Shown: one piece after another, positions 45,548 through 54,538 of the stretch
Layout of the letters: each line of letters opens with the position of its first letter
How positions within the stretch are numbered: position 1 is the stretch's first letter
Assembly (NCBI RefSeq): GCF_010894455.1
Contig: NZ_JAAIXY010000002.1
Coordinates: 676,962-740,961 of the forward strand
Direction of reading: 5' to 3'
From: Myxococcus eversor
Lineage (GTDB): Bacteria > Myxococcota > Myxococcia > Myxococcales > Myxococcaceae
Length of the DNA: 64,000 nt
Translations under genes and position numbers: made by a program
Notes under the pieces: model-generated
The model's database searches: none
What the model was told of the DNA's origin: nothing
What the model saw: only the letters and a program-made list of their open reading frames with translations

Positions 45548-46796
45548 GCACGTGCGCCACCTCCGCCTCGCCCATCGCCAGCGAGACGAAGGCCGCTTCG
45601 TACTGGCTCGGCGGCAGGTACACGCCCGCGTCCAACATGGCGTGGAAGAAACGTCCGAAGCGCCCCGTGTCCGACGTCTTCGCGCTCGTGTAGTCGAACA
45701 CCGGCTCGGCCGTGAAGAACACCGTCAGCATGCTGCCCACGCGGTTGACGGTGACGGGCACACCCGCGGCCTTCGCCTCCGCGATGAAGCCCTCCTCCAG
45801 CATGCGGCTCACCTGCTCCAGCCGCGAGTACGTGCCCGGCGCCGCCAGCGCCTTGAGACACGCCAGCCCCGCCGCCACCGCCACCGGGTTCCCCGACAGC
45901 GTGCCGGACTGGTACACCGGCCCGGCGGGCGCCACCTTCCGCATGATGTCCGCGCGACCGCCATAGGCACCCAGCGGCATGCCGCCGCCAATCACCTTGG
46001 CCATCGTCGTCAGGTCCGGCTTCAGCCCGTACAGCTCCTGCGCTCCACCGCGCGCCAGCCGGAAGCCCGTCATCACCTCGTCCAGCACCAGCAGCACGCC
46101 GTGCTTCTGGCAGAGCGCCTGGAGTCCTTCCAAGTAGCCGGGCCTGGGCACCAGCACACCCATGTTGCCCACCACCGGCTCGATGATGGCGCAGGCGATG
46201 TCCTTCCCCTTCTCCGCGAAGATGCGCTCCACCGCCGCCAGGTCGTTGAAGGGCGCGGTGAGAGTGAGCTTCGCCAGCGCGGCCGGCACGCCCGGCGAGT
46301 CCGGCAGGCCCAGCGTCTCCACCCCGCTGCCCGCCTTCACCAGGAACGGGTCCCCCGCGCCGTGGAAGCAGCCCTCGAACTTGAGGATGTGCTCGCGACC
46401 GGTGAAGCCACGGGCCACGCGGATGGCGGCCACCGTGGCCTCGGTGCCGCTGGAGACGAGCCGCACCATCTCCACCGCCGGCATCGTCCCGCAGATGAGC
46501 TCCGCGAACTCCACCTCGCCCGCATGGGGCGCGCCATAGGACGAGCCGCGCCGGGCCGCGTCGATGATGGCCTCCACGATGGGCGGGTAGGCATGGCCAA
46601 GGATGAGCGGCCCCCAGCTCCCCACCAGGTCGACGTAGCGGTTGCCATCCACGTCGGTGAGCCAGGCGCCGGAGCCCTCACGGAAGAAGACAGGGTCCCC
46701 GCCGACGCCGCGGAAGGCGCGCACCGGAGAGTTCACTCCACCCGGGATGCGCGCCTGCGCGCGGGCGAACAGGGCCTGACTGTGAGCGTGATTCAT
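45501..46796 (-). CDS. hemL: Glutamate-1-semialdehyde 2,1-aminomutase
   Basis: 431 residues. PLP enzyme (EC 5.4.3.8) that makes 5-aminolevulinate from glutamate-1-semialdehyde in the C5 haem pathway. Family start ALFARAQARIPGGVNSPVRAF; substrate loop MVRLVSSGTEATVAAIRVARGFTGR; PLP-binding region LLVLDEVMTGFRLARGG; Schiff-base Lys267 in TTMAKVIGGGMPLGA; and SGTLSGNPVAVAAGL. The ATG at 46796 is chosen over upstream in-frame starts because it begins MNHAHSQALFARA. Its last 46 bases overlap the Ser/Thr kinase gene. Confidence 0.95.
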   Translation of the reverse strand: MNHAHSQALFARAQARIPGGVNSPVRAFRGVGGDPVFFREGSGAWLTDVDGNRYVDLVGSWGPLILGHAYPPIVEAIIDAARRGSSYGAPHAGEVEFAELICGTMPAVEMVRLVSSGTEATVAAIRVARGFTGREHILKFEGCFHGAGDPFLVKAGSGVETLGLPDSPGVPAALAKLTLTAPFNDLAAVERIFAEKGKDIACAIIEPVVGNMGVLVPRPGYLEGLQALCQKHGVLLVLDEVMTGFRLARGGAQELYGLKPDLTTMAKVIGGGMPLGAYGGRADIMRKVAPAGPVYQSGTLSGNPVAVAAGLACLKALAAPGTYSRLEQVSRMLEEGFIAEAKAAGVPVTVNRVGSMLTVFFTAEPVFDYTSAKTSDTGRFGRFFHAMLDAGVYLPPSQYEAAFVSLAMGEAEVAHVLGAARKAFASLGQTG

Positions 46797-47035
46797 GTCG
46801 CGTTCCATAGCACGCGCGGCCACGTCTCCCGCCGCTCCTCTCGCCTGCCCCCATGCTCGCCGCTTCTCCGTCCTGTCGAGTGCCGGTTATGGACACGTCG
46901 CGTTGAGACGTCGGCAACGTATCCCTGGAAAATCACAGCAGGACCCACATCTGGATGGGGCCGGGGCATCAAGGACCTGGACGGCGCGGTGATACAGCGA
47001 TGTGACGGTGGACCCGAGGACCGGAGGAGACACTC

Positions 47036-47521
47036 ATGGACTTCAAGACGGCGGACCTGTGTGACACCCACTCGGGCACGGCCCACTTCCAGGTCGCCGA
47101 GCCCGGCTTCATCGACTACGGCGGGCGGACCACGTTCTCCGGCCTCATCAGCACCGTGCGCGCGCCGGAGGACAACTCGCTCGTCCGCAAGGCCCTGGAG
47201 GAGCCCGGCTCGGGGCGCGTCCTCGTGGTGGATGGGGGTGGCAGCCGCCGCTGCGCGCTCGTGGGCGACCAGCTCGCGCTGCTCGCACAGCAGAACGGCT
47301 GGGCGGGCATCATCGTGAATGGCTGCATCCGCGACTCGGAGGAGGTGGGTCGCACGGCCATCGGCGTGAAGGCCCTGGGCACGCACCCGCTCAAGAGTTC
47401 CAAGCGCAACGAAGGCCAGCGCGACGCGGAGGTGCGCTTCGCGGGTGTCATCTTCAAGCCGGGTCACCGCCTCTACGCGGACGCGGATGGCATCGTCACC
47501 TCGGAGTCCGCGCTGGATTGA
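47036..47521 (+). CDS. rraA: RraA family protein
   Basis: 161 residues. Matches RraA, the family named for inhibition of RNase E but containing 4-hydroxy-4-methyl-2-oxoglutarate / oxaloacetate aldolases. Diagnostic block: [43 protein letters not shown], residues about 61-103, with the GDxxA and the Arg-Asp pair used for metal and substrate. GGAGGAG lies seven bases before the ATG. Which activity it has cannot be decided from sequence. Divergent from hemL. Confidence 0.92.
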   Translation: MDFKTADLCDTHSGTAHFQVAEPGFIDYGGRTTFSGLISTVRAPEDNSLVRKALEEPGSGRVLVVDGGGSRRCALVGDQLALLAQQNGWAGIIVNGCIRDSEEVGRTAIGVKALGTHPLKSSKRNEGQRDAEVRFAGVIFKPGHRLYADADGIVTSESALD

Positions 47522-47664
47522 AGTCCGCGGGCGGCGCCATCACCGCCGAAAAATTCCGTTCCAGAGAGGCTTGCGGGCATCCCCTGCTACGGGGTCCCCG
47601 CATCCCTGAAAGTGCTTCGCGGGCGCCGCGTGTCCCTGGCGCAATGTGTCATCACCCGAAACAT

Positions 47665-47720
47665 TTTCGCCGTGCGAAACACAATCAAGACAACCCATCA
47701 GGGCGTTCCGCCCTGCGAAA
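47665..47720. promoter_or_regulatory. Two copies of a TTYCGC-N3-GCGRAA operator
   Basis: First copy TTTCGC-CGT-GCGAAA at 47665-47679 is a perfect dyad; second copy TTCCGC-CCT-GCGAAA at 47706-47720 has one mismatch. Centres are 41 bases apart, about four helical turns, 90-140 bases upstream of the ABC-transporter operon. The same dyad, TTTCGC-TGT-GCGGAA, occurs at 63505-63519 in front of the iclR-type gene. Likely binding sites of that regulator. Confidence 0.6.
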
Positions 47721-47807
47721 TACAGCCATCGAATTACCGGTGACTGTCTTTCCTCTTCCAGGAGAGTGTGGCTACTGTGCCGTCACGATTCTGACGGGGA
47801 GAGTGCG

Positions 47808-49106
47808 ATGCAACGACTCGTGGTCGGACTCCTGGCGACAGCTTTCTGTTTGATGGCTTGCAAGAAGGAAGAGGCTTCGACACCACCGTCGGAGGGCGCG
47901 CAGGCGCTTCCCGTGGCGGCACCAGACATCAAGACAGACAAGGGCGTCGACCTGGAGAAGAAGGTCGTCTACATCGGCGCGCTCAACGACGAGAGCGGCC
48001 CTGGCGCCGCCATCGGCAAGCCCTTCGCCGCGGGGAAGCGGCTGCTCGCGCAGCAGGTGAACGCGGGTGACTCGGGGCTGTTGCCGCCCGGCTGGCGCGT
48101 CGAGCTCATCGAGCGAGACCACGCCTACAACCCGCAGAACGCCGTACAGGCATACAGCGACATCCACGACCGCGTGCTGTTCCTGGGCACCAGCTTCGGC
48201 ACGCCCAACACGCTGCCCTTGCGCGACAAGATGACGGCGGACAACCTGGTCGCCTTCCCCGCGTCGCAGTCCTCGGAGATGGCGCGGCACCAGTACACGC
48301 CGCCCATTGGCGCCTCCTACAAGATGGAGGCGATGCGGGCCATGGACTGGGCCGTGGAGCACGCGGGCGGCGCGGACAAGGTGAAGGCAGCCATCGTCGC
48401 GCAGGGTGACGACTACGGGAAGGACGGGCTGGACGGCTGGAGCGAGGCCGCGAAGCACCACGGCGTCACCATCGTCTCGCAGCAGAGCGTCGCGCCGGGA
48501 CAGAAGGACTTCGCCGCCATCATCACCGCGCTCAAGCAGTCCGGCGCCAACTACGTGTTGCTCACGGTGCTGCCGAGCGCCTCGGGGCCCATCCTGGGCA
48601 CGGCCGCGCAGCTCAAGTATCAGCCCACCTGGGTGGGCCAGACGCCCGCGTGGGTGGACCGCTTCTTCGACGCGAAGGTCATCCCCGCCGCCGTCTTCGC
48701 CCACTTCTACTGGGCCACGGGGCTCACCTTCTGGGGCGACGACGTGCCCGGCATGAAGGACTTCCTCGCGCTGGTGGAGAAGTACCCCAACACGCCGAAG
48801 GACTTCTACACGCTGTCCTCCTACGTCCAGGGCCGCGTGCAGATCGAGGCGCTCAAGGCCGCCATCGAAGCCAAGGATGTCACGCGGGCCGGCTACCTCA
48901 AGGCGCTCAAGGGCATCACCCGCACCACGGCGGGCGGCATGACGGCGGAGCCGGTGGACCTGTCCCGGTTCCCCTACGAGACGGCCGTCTCGGCGCGGGT
49001 GCTCAAGCCCGTGCTGGACCAGGGGAGCTGGAGTGTCGTCGCTGGCCTGGCGCCGCCGAAGGCGCTGGGGGCCTCCGCCGCGAAGGCCGCCGATGACAGC
49101 AAGTAG
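47808..49106 (+). CDS. ABC transporter substrate-binding lipoprotein (Liv/HAAT type)
   Basis: 432 residues. The signal sequence ends in LMAC (lipid Cys18). The mature protein is a type I periplasmic binding protein of the branched-chain amino acid / aromatic / amide family: VVYIGALNDESGPGAAIGKPFAAGKRL at the start, VKAAIVAQGDDYGKDGLDGW, DFAAIITALKQSGANYVLLTVLP. It delivers the ligand to the permeases encoded downstream. GGGGAGAG lies four bases before the ATG. First gene of a seven-gene operon; its end overlaps the next gene by 14 bases. Ligand unknown, probably a carboxylic acid given the CoA ligase. Confidence 0.9.
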   Translation: MQRLVVGLLATAFCLMACKKEEASTPPSEGAQALPVAAPDIKTDKGVDLEKKVVYIGALNDESGPGAAIGKPFAAGKRLLAQQVNAGDSGLLPPGWRVELIERDHAYNPQNAVQAYSDIHDRVLFLGTSFGTPNTLPLRDKMTADNLVAFPASQSSEMARHQYTPPIGASYKMEAMRAMDWAVEHAGGADKVKAAIVAQGDDYGKDGLDGWSEAAKHHGVTIVSQQSVAPGQKDFAAIITALKQSGANYVLLTVLPSASGPILGTAAQLKYQPTWVGQTPAWVDRFFDAKVIPAAVFAHFYWATGLTFWGDDVPGMKDFLALVEKYPNTPKDFYTLSSYVQGRVQIEALKAAIEAKDVTRAGYLKALKGITRTTAGGMTAEPVDLSRFPYETAVSARVLKPVLDQGSWSVVAGLAPPKALGASAAKAADDSK

Positions 49107-49899
49107 TCCCGCCCTGCTGCGCGTGCAGAACCTCCAGGTCGTCTACCACTCGGCGGTGCGAGCCCTCCGGGGCATCACCCTGGAGGTCCCCCACCAGGGC
49201 GTGGTGGCCCTCCTCGGCCCCAACGGCGCGGGGAAGTCCACCGCGCTGCGCGCCATCAGCGGCCTGCTGGACTTGCACGACGGCGCCATCACCCAGGGCA
49301 AGGTGGAGCTGTCCGGACAGAGCCTGCTGGCCCTGCCCGCCGACGGGCGCGTGCACGCGGGCGTGGTGCAGGTGCTCGAAGGGCGGCGCATCCTCGGCGA
49401 GCTGTCGGTGGAGGAGAACCTGCTCGCGGGCGGCTTCGGCATGGGCGCCCAGGCCCGCAAGGAATTGGTCGAGTCCGCCTTCACGCGCTTCCCCGTGCTG
49501 CGCGAAAGGCGGCGACAGAAGGCCGGCTACCTCTCCGGTGGAGAGCAGCAGTTGCTGGCCATCTGCCGGGGGCTGATGCGACGGCCCAAGGTGCTGCTCC
49601 TGGACGAGCCCTTCCTGGGGTTGTCGCCCAAGGCAGTGGGCGAAGTGTCGGAGCTGATTCAGCGCATCAGCGCCGAGGGAGTCGCGGTGCTGCTGGTGGA
49701 GCAGAACGCGCGCGTCGCGCTGACGCTGGCCAGCCACGGCTACGTGCTGGAGACGGGCAAGGTGGTGCTGGACGGCCCCGCGGACAAGCTGCGCGAGGAC
49801 CCCGACGTGCAGGAGTTCTACCTGGGCTTCGGACGCGAGGGGCAGCGCGGCTACCACGAGCTGAAGCGGTATCGGCGCAAGCGGCGCTGGCTTTCGTGA
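49093..49899 (+). CDS. ABC transporter ATP-binding protein (LivF type)
   Basis: 268 residues. Walker A GPNGAGKST (about 42-50), signature LSGGEQQ, Walker B VLLLDEPFLGLSP, H-loop region shifted as in LivF where the switch His is replaced (LLVEQNARVAL). One of the two nucleotide-binding subunits of the importer. Overlaps the binding-protein gene by 14 bases and precedes livG by ten. The basic tail HELKRYRRKRRW is longer than usual. Confidence 0.93.
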   Translation: MTASSPALLRVQNLQVVYHSAVRALRGITLEVPHQGVVALLGPNGAGKSTALRAISGLLDLHDGAITQGKVELSGQSLLALPADGRVHAGVVQVLEGRRILGELSVEENLLAGGFGMGAQARKELVESAFTRFPVLRERRRQKAGYLSGGEQQLLAICRGLMRRPKVLLLDEPFLGLSPKAVGEVSELIQRISAEGVAVLLVEQNARVALTLASHGYVLETGKVVLDGPADKLREDPDVQEFYLGFGREGQRGYHELKRYRRKRRWLS

Positions 49900-49909
49900 A
49901 GGGTGAGGA

Positions 49910-50680
49910 ATGGCACTGCTGGAGCTCGACAACGTGGGCCTCTCCTTCTCCGGGCTGCGGGCCCTGGATGGCGTCTCGTTCGCCATCGAGGCGGGCGCGT
50001 TGCACGCCGTGATTGGCCCCAACGGCGCGGGCAAGAGCAGCCTCTTCAACTGCATCAGCGGCATCCATCGTCACATGGAGGGCCGCGTGAAGCTGGAAGG
50101 CCAGCCGCTCGCGGGCCTGGAGCCGCCTGAGATTGCCCGGCGCGGTGTGGCGCGGATGTTCCAGAACCTGGCCCTCTTCGAGCACCTCACGGTGCTGGAG
50201 AACCTGCTGCTCGGTCGTCACCCGAAATACAGGACGGGGCTGTTGAGGAACCTGTTCTGGACGCGAGGGGCGCGCGCGGAGGAGGTCCGTCACCGCGAGA
50301 AGGCCGAGGAGGTCATCGATTTCCTCAACCTGGAGCACTACCGGTGGATGCCCGTGTCGGTGCTGCCCTACGGCATTCGCAAGCGCGTGGAGCTGGGCCG
50401 CGCGCTGTGCATGGAGCCGAAGCTGCTGCTGCTGGATGAGCCCACGGCGGGACTCAACCAGGAGGAGACGGAGGACATGGCGAACCACCTGCTCGACATC
50501 CGTCACGAGCTGGGGGTGACGCAGGTGCTCATCGGTCACGAGCTGCGCTTCGTGATGGACCTGGCCACACAGGTGACGGTGCTGGACCGGGGCCGGGTCA
50601 TCGCGAACGGGCCTCCTTCCTCTCTGCGCGAGGACACGCGCGTGCTGAGCGCCTACGTGGGCGGGACGGTGGCGGCATGA
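49910..50680 (+). CDS. ABC transporter ATP-binding protein (LivG type)
   Basis: 256 residues. Walker A GPNGAGKSS, LivG-specific VARMFQNLALFEHLTVLENLLLG, insert of about 20 residues after the Q-loop, ABC signature degenerate as LPYGIRKRVELGRAL, Walker B LLLLDEPTAGLN, and His of the H-loop in LIGHELRFV. Pairs with the LivF-type subunit. Its stop codon overlaps the start of the CoA ligase gene (ATGA). Confidence 0.93.
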   Translation: MALLELDNVGLSFSGLRALDGVSFAIEAGALHAVIGPNGAGKSSLFNCISGIHRHMEGRVKLEGQPLAGLEPPEIARRGVARMFQNLALFEHLTVLENLLLGRHPKYRTGLLRNLFWTRGARAEEVRHREKAEEVIDFLNLEHYRWMPVSVLPYGIRKRVELGRALCMEPKLLLLDEPTAGLNQEETEDMANHLLDIRHELGVTQVLIGHELRFVMDLATQVTVLDRGRVIANGPPSSLREDTRVLSAYVGGTVAA

Positions 50681-52497
50681 ACGCGGCGCTTCCCCTGAGC
50701 CTGCCGGGCCAGCTCTTCCTGCGCGCGGAGCAGCATCCTCACGCGGTGGCCATCCGCGAGAAGCGTCTGGGCATCTGGAACGAGCTGTCCTTCCAGGGCT
50801 ACCTGGAGCGCGTCGGCCAGGCGGCGCGGATGCTGTGGGAGCTGGGCGTGCGCGCCGGGGACTCAGTGGCCATCCTCAGCGACAACCGGCCGGAGTGGCT
50901 GTTCGCGGACCTGGGCACCCAGGCGCTCGGCGCGCGCACCGTCGGCATCTACCAGACGAATCCGCCCGGAGACGTGGCGTACATCCTCAACGACGCCCGG
51001 TGTCGCGTCGTGCTCTGCGAGGACCAGGAGCAGTACGACAAGGTCGCCACCGTCGCCGCCGAGACGCCCTCCGTCGAGCACGTGCTCGTCATCGAGCCTC
51101 GTGGATTGCGCGGTGTGGAGGACTCCCGGTTGCGCACGTGGGAGCGCTTCCTGGAGGAAGGACGCGCCTTGCTGGAACGCGAGCCGGGCTGGCTCCGCGA
51201 GCAGCTCGCGCGGCGCACGCCCGACGAGGCGGCCATGGTCATCTACACATCGGGGACCACGGGGGCGCCGAAGGGCGCGCTCGTCTCCAGCCGCAACATG
51301 CTGGAGGGCTCGGCGACCTTCACCGCGCAGTTGGGGCTGGGCCAGGACGACAGCGTCGTCTCGTACCTGCCGCTGTGTCACGTCGCGGAGAAGCTGTTCA
51401 GTCTGCTGTTGCCGCTCGTCGTCGGAGGGAAGGTCCACTTTGGCGAGGCGCTGGAGACGGTGCAGAGCGACGTGGCCGAGGTCTCCCCCACCGTGTTCCT
51501 GGGCGTGCCGCGCATCTGGGAGAAGATGCACGCGGCCGTGACGGTGAAGATGCGCGACGCCTCGTGGCTCAAGCGCACCCTCTTCGACACCTTCACCCGG
51601 TTGGGCTCGAAGATTCGCGAGCGCGAGCGCACCGGTCAGCGCCGCTGGTCGGACTCGCTCGTGTGGCGTATCGGAGACCTGCTCGTCTACCGGCCGCTCC
51701 AGGAGCGCCTGGGCCTGCGGCGCTGTCGCTTCCCCATCTCCGGCGCGGCGCCCATCTCTCCGGAGCTGCTCGCCTGGTACGACAGCATCGGCGTCCGCAT
51801 CTACGAGGGCTATGGCCAGACGGAGAGCGCGGGCACCAGCCACCTCAACATCCCGGGCGCAACGCGGTTGGGCACCGTCGGGCGCACCGTGCCGGGCGTG
51901 GAGTGTCGGCTCGCGGAGGACGGCGAGGTGCTCGTGCGCGGGGCCAACGTGTTCCTCGGCTACCTCAACAAGCCGGAGGCCACCGCCGAGGTCCGTGATT
52001 CGGAGGGCTGGCTGCGCACCGGGGATTTGGGCGAGGTCGACGCGGACGGCTACCTGCGCATCACCGGCCGCAAGCGCGAAATCCTCATCACCTCCGGCGG
52101 AAAGAACCTGTCGCCCGAGCGCATCCAGAACGCGCTGAAGAACAGTCCGTACATCAAGGAGGCGGTGGCCATTGGCGACCGTCGAGCCTTCGTCACCGCG
52201 CTGGTGCAGGTGGACCCGGAGACGGTGGCGGACTGGGCGCTGCGCCGCAAGATTGCCTTCACCTCATACACGGACCTCACGCTGCGGCCCGAGGTGCGCA
52301 AGCTCATCGACGAGGAAGTCGCACGCGCCAATGAAAGCCTCGCGCGAGTGGAGCAGGTGCGCGCCGTCCGGCTGCTCGCCCGCGAGATGACGCAGGACGC
52401 GGGCGAGGTGACAGCCTCCCTCAAGGTACGCCGCAAGGCGGTGCTCGAGCTGCATTCAGCGCTGGTGGAAGAGATGTACGCGAGGAGACGCGAATGA
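50677..52497 (+). CDS. AMP-dependent acyl-CoA synthetase
   Basis: 606 residues, ANL superfamily, FadD/long-chain type. It converts a carboxylic acid plus ATP and CoA to acyl-CoA and AMP. Motifs: P-loop IYTSGTTGAPKGALV (about 189-203), GYGQTESAG (A5), GWLRTGDLGEVDADGYLRITGRKREILITSGGKN region near 445-475 containing the hinge Asp and the A10-type segment, with the usual C-terminal Lys probably further along. Encoded inside the transporter operon with ATGA overlaps on both sides, which implies that the imported acid is trapped as its CoA ester on entry. Confidence 0.94.
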   Translation: MNAALPLSLPGQLFLRAEQHPHAVAIREKRLGIWNELSFQGYLERVGQAARMLWELGVRAGDSVAILSDNRPEWLFADLGTQALGARTVGIYQTNPPGDVAYILNDARCRVVLCEDQEQYDKVATVAAETPSVEHVLVIEPRGLRGVEDSRLRTWERFLEEGRALLEREPGWLREQLARRTPDEAAMVIYTSGTTGAPKGALVSSRNMLEGSATFTAQLGLGQDDSVVSYLPLCHVAEKLFSLLLPLVVGGKVHFGEALETVQSDVAEVSPTVFLGVPRIWEKMHAAVTVKMRDASWLKRTLFDTFTRLGSKIRERERTGQRRWSDSLVWRIGDLLVYRPLQERLGLRRCRFPISGAAPISPELLAWYDSIGVRIYEGYGQTESAGTSHLNIPGATRLGTVGRTVPGVECRLAEDGEVLVRGANVFLGYLNKPEATAEVRDSEGWLRTGDLGEVDADGYLRITGRKREILITSGGKNLSPERIQNALKNSPYIKEAVAIGDRRAFVTALVQVDPETVADWALRRKIAFTSYTDLTLRPEVRKLIDEEVARANESLARVEQVRAVRLLAREMTQDAGEVTASLKVRRKAVLELHSALVEEMYARRRE

Positions 52498-53387
52498 CGC
52501 AGTTGCTCCAGCTCAGCATCTCGGGACTGGCGCTCGGGGCGAGCTACGCGCTCATCGCCCTGGGCTTCTCGGTCGTCTACCGAGCCTCCCGCCTCTTCAA
52601 CTTCGCGCACGGCGAGCTGCTCAGCCTGGGCGCGTTCCTGATGACGGCGCTCGTCGAGGTGATGCCGTGGTGGCTGGCGCTCGCCGCCTCCGCGTGCCTC
52701 ACCGGAGGACTGGCCGCGCTGCTGGAGCGCACCGTCCTGCGGCGCATGGTGGGACGGCCCGTCTTCACCACCATCATCCTGACGCTGTTCCTGGGCCTGC
52801 TCCTGCGCGCGGGCATCGTCATCGCCTTCGGCACCGACACGCGCGGCATGCCGACGCCGTGGGACACCATGGCCGAGGTGCAGGTGGGCGACTCCACCGT
52901 GCTCCTGTCCTCGCTCATCTCACTCGGAGCGACGAGCCTCGTGCTCTTCGGGATGCATGCGCTGGTGCAGCGCACCCCGATGGGCGTGGCGATGCGAGCG
53001 GCCAGTGAGAATCAGGAAGTGGCCCTGGTGCTGGGCATCCCCGTGGGCCGGGTGCTCGCCTTCACGTGGTTCCTGGCGGGAGCGACGGCCGCGGTGGCCG
53101 GCATCTTCCTGGGGATGTTCCCGCGCTCGGTGGACTCCAACCTGGGCTACGTGGCGCTGCGCGCCTTCCCCGCCATCATCGTCGGAGGACTGGAGTCGGT
53201 GGTGGGCGCGGTGGTCGCAGCGTTCATGCTGGGGCTGCTGGAGGTGTGGTCCCAGGCGTATGTGAATCCGCACCTGGGCGCGTTCGGCCACAACTTCCAC
53301 GCCGTCTTCCCCTACGCCGCGATGATTCTCTTCCTGGTCCTGCGTCCGCGCGGACTCTGGGGCGAGCACGAGGTGCGCCGCGTCTAG
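52494..53387 (+). CDS. ABC transporter permease (LivH type)
   Basis: 297 residues with eight hydrophobic helices. LivH signatures: LGFSVVYRASRLFNFAHGELLSLGAFLM, VLRRMVGRPVFTTIILTLFLGLLLRAGI and RAASENQEVALVLGIPVGRVLAFTWFLAGATAAVAGIF. The EAA-like loop NQEVALVLGI couples to the ATPase. Start ATG overlaps the ligase stop (ATGA). Confidence 0.93.
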   Translation: MTQLLQLSISGLALGASYALIALGFSVVYRASRLFNFAHGELLSLGAFLMTALVEVMPWWLALAASACLTGGLAALLERTVLRRMVGRPVFTTIILTLFLGLLLRAGIVIAFGTDTRGMPTPWDTMAEVQVGDSTVLLSSLISLGATSLVLFGMHALVQRTPMGVAMRAASENQEVALVLGIPVGRVLAFTWFLAGATAAVAGIFLGMFPRSVDSNLGYVALRAFPAIIVGGLESVVGAVVAAFMLGLLEVWSQAYVNPHLGAFGHNFHAVFPYAAMILFLVLRPRGLWGEHEVRRV

Positions 53388-53407
53388 GCGCGCCGCGAGA
53401 CCACATC

Positions 53408-54496
53408 ATGCCAACCCGCCCCTTGGTGATTCGGTACGAGGACGACCTGAAGCTCTTTCCCGGCCTGTGGCAGAGGGCCGGCGTGGCGCTGACGTTGAGC
53501 ATCGCCCTGGCGTACCCGTGGCTCGTGAGCACCCGGTGGCTCACGGTGGGCAACCTGGGCCTGGTGGCCATCGTCGGCGCCGCGTCGCTGATGGTGCTCA
53601 CCGGCTTCGCGGGACAGGTGAGCCTGGGGCACGCGGCCTTCCTCGCGCTGGGCGCGTACACGGTGGCGGTGCTCGGCGCGAAGCACGGCTGGCCATTCTG
53701 GCTGGCGCTGCCGCTGGCGGGGGGCGTGTCCGCGCTGGTGGGCGTGGTCATCGGCGCCTTCGCGCTGCGGCTCAAGGGTTTGTATCTGGCCATCGTCACG
53801 TTGGGCCTCGTCTTCCTCACGCAGCACGTGCTGCTCGCGTACCCGGAGGTGACGAACGGGCTGAGCGGCACGGCGGTGCCCATGTACTGGTGGTTCCGCG
53901 ACGACGCGGGCGTGGCGGCATCACTGAGCGAGACGTGGCTGGTGGGCGGGGTGGGCTTCACCTTCGAGCGGAAGCTGTACTTCGTCTTCGCGCTGCTGGC
54001 CGCGGGCACGGTGTGGCTGACGAAGAACCTCCAGCGCTCCGACAGTGGCAGGGCGATGATGGCGGTGAGGGACCAGGACCTCGCCGCGGAGGTGCTCGGG
54101 GTTGGCACGACGCAGGCGAAGCTCCAGGCGTTCGGCGTGTCCTCCTTCCTGGCGGGCATCGCCGGGGCGATGTTCGCGTTCCAGCAGCAATACATCACCG
54201 TCGAGCCGCCCTTCGACCTGAACCTCTCCATCCAATACATCGCGATGATTGTGTTGGGTGGGGTGGGCACGGTGTTCGGCGCCGTGAGTGGCGCGCTCGC
54301 TTTCACCTTCCTGAGTCCCCTGGCGGAGACGGTGGGTGGCGCGATTCCCCTGGTGAACCAGCTCACGTCCGCGCAGCAGTCGACGGTGTTGCTGTCGCTG
54401 GTGGTGGTGCTCGTGCTGGTGCTGGAGCCGCTGGGGCTGTTTGGCGTGTGGCTGCGGGTCCGCCGGTACTTCCAGTCGTGGCCGTTCCGTTACTGA
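53408..54496 (+). CDS. ABC transporter permease (LivM type)
   Basis: 362 residues, about ten hydrophobic helices. LivM signatures: LMVLTGFAGQVSLGHAAFLALGAYT, LRLKGLYLAIVTLGLVFL, GRAMMAVRDQDLAAEVLGVGTTQAKLQAFGVSSFLAGIAGAMF, and the C-terminal VLEPLGLFGVWLRVRRY. Second transmembrane subunit of the importer, 20 bases after the LivH-type gene. Confidence 0.93.
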   Translation: MPTRPLVIRYEDDLKLFPGLWQRAGVALTLSIALAYPWLVSTRWLTVGNLGLVAIVGAASLMVLTGFAGQVSLGHAAFLALGAYTVAVLGAKHGWPFWLALPLAGGVSALVGVVIGAFALRLKGLYLAIVTLGLVFLTQHVLLAYPEVTNGLSGTAVPMYWWFRDDAGVAASLSETWLVGGVGFTFERKLYFVFALLAAGTVWLTKNLQRSDSGRAMMAVRDQDLAAEVLGVGTTQAKLQAFGVSSFLAGIAGAMFAFQQQYITVEPPFDLNLSIQYIAMIVLGGVGTVFGAVSGALAFTFLSPLAETVGGAIPLVNQLTSAQQSTVLLSLVVVLVLVLEPLGLFGVWLRVRRYFQSWPFRY

Positions 54497-54538
54497 GTCA
54501 ATCCAAGTCGTCGACGTTCAATGAGGGAGGGAATCACC

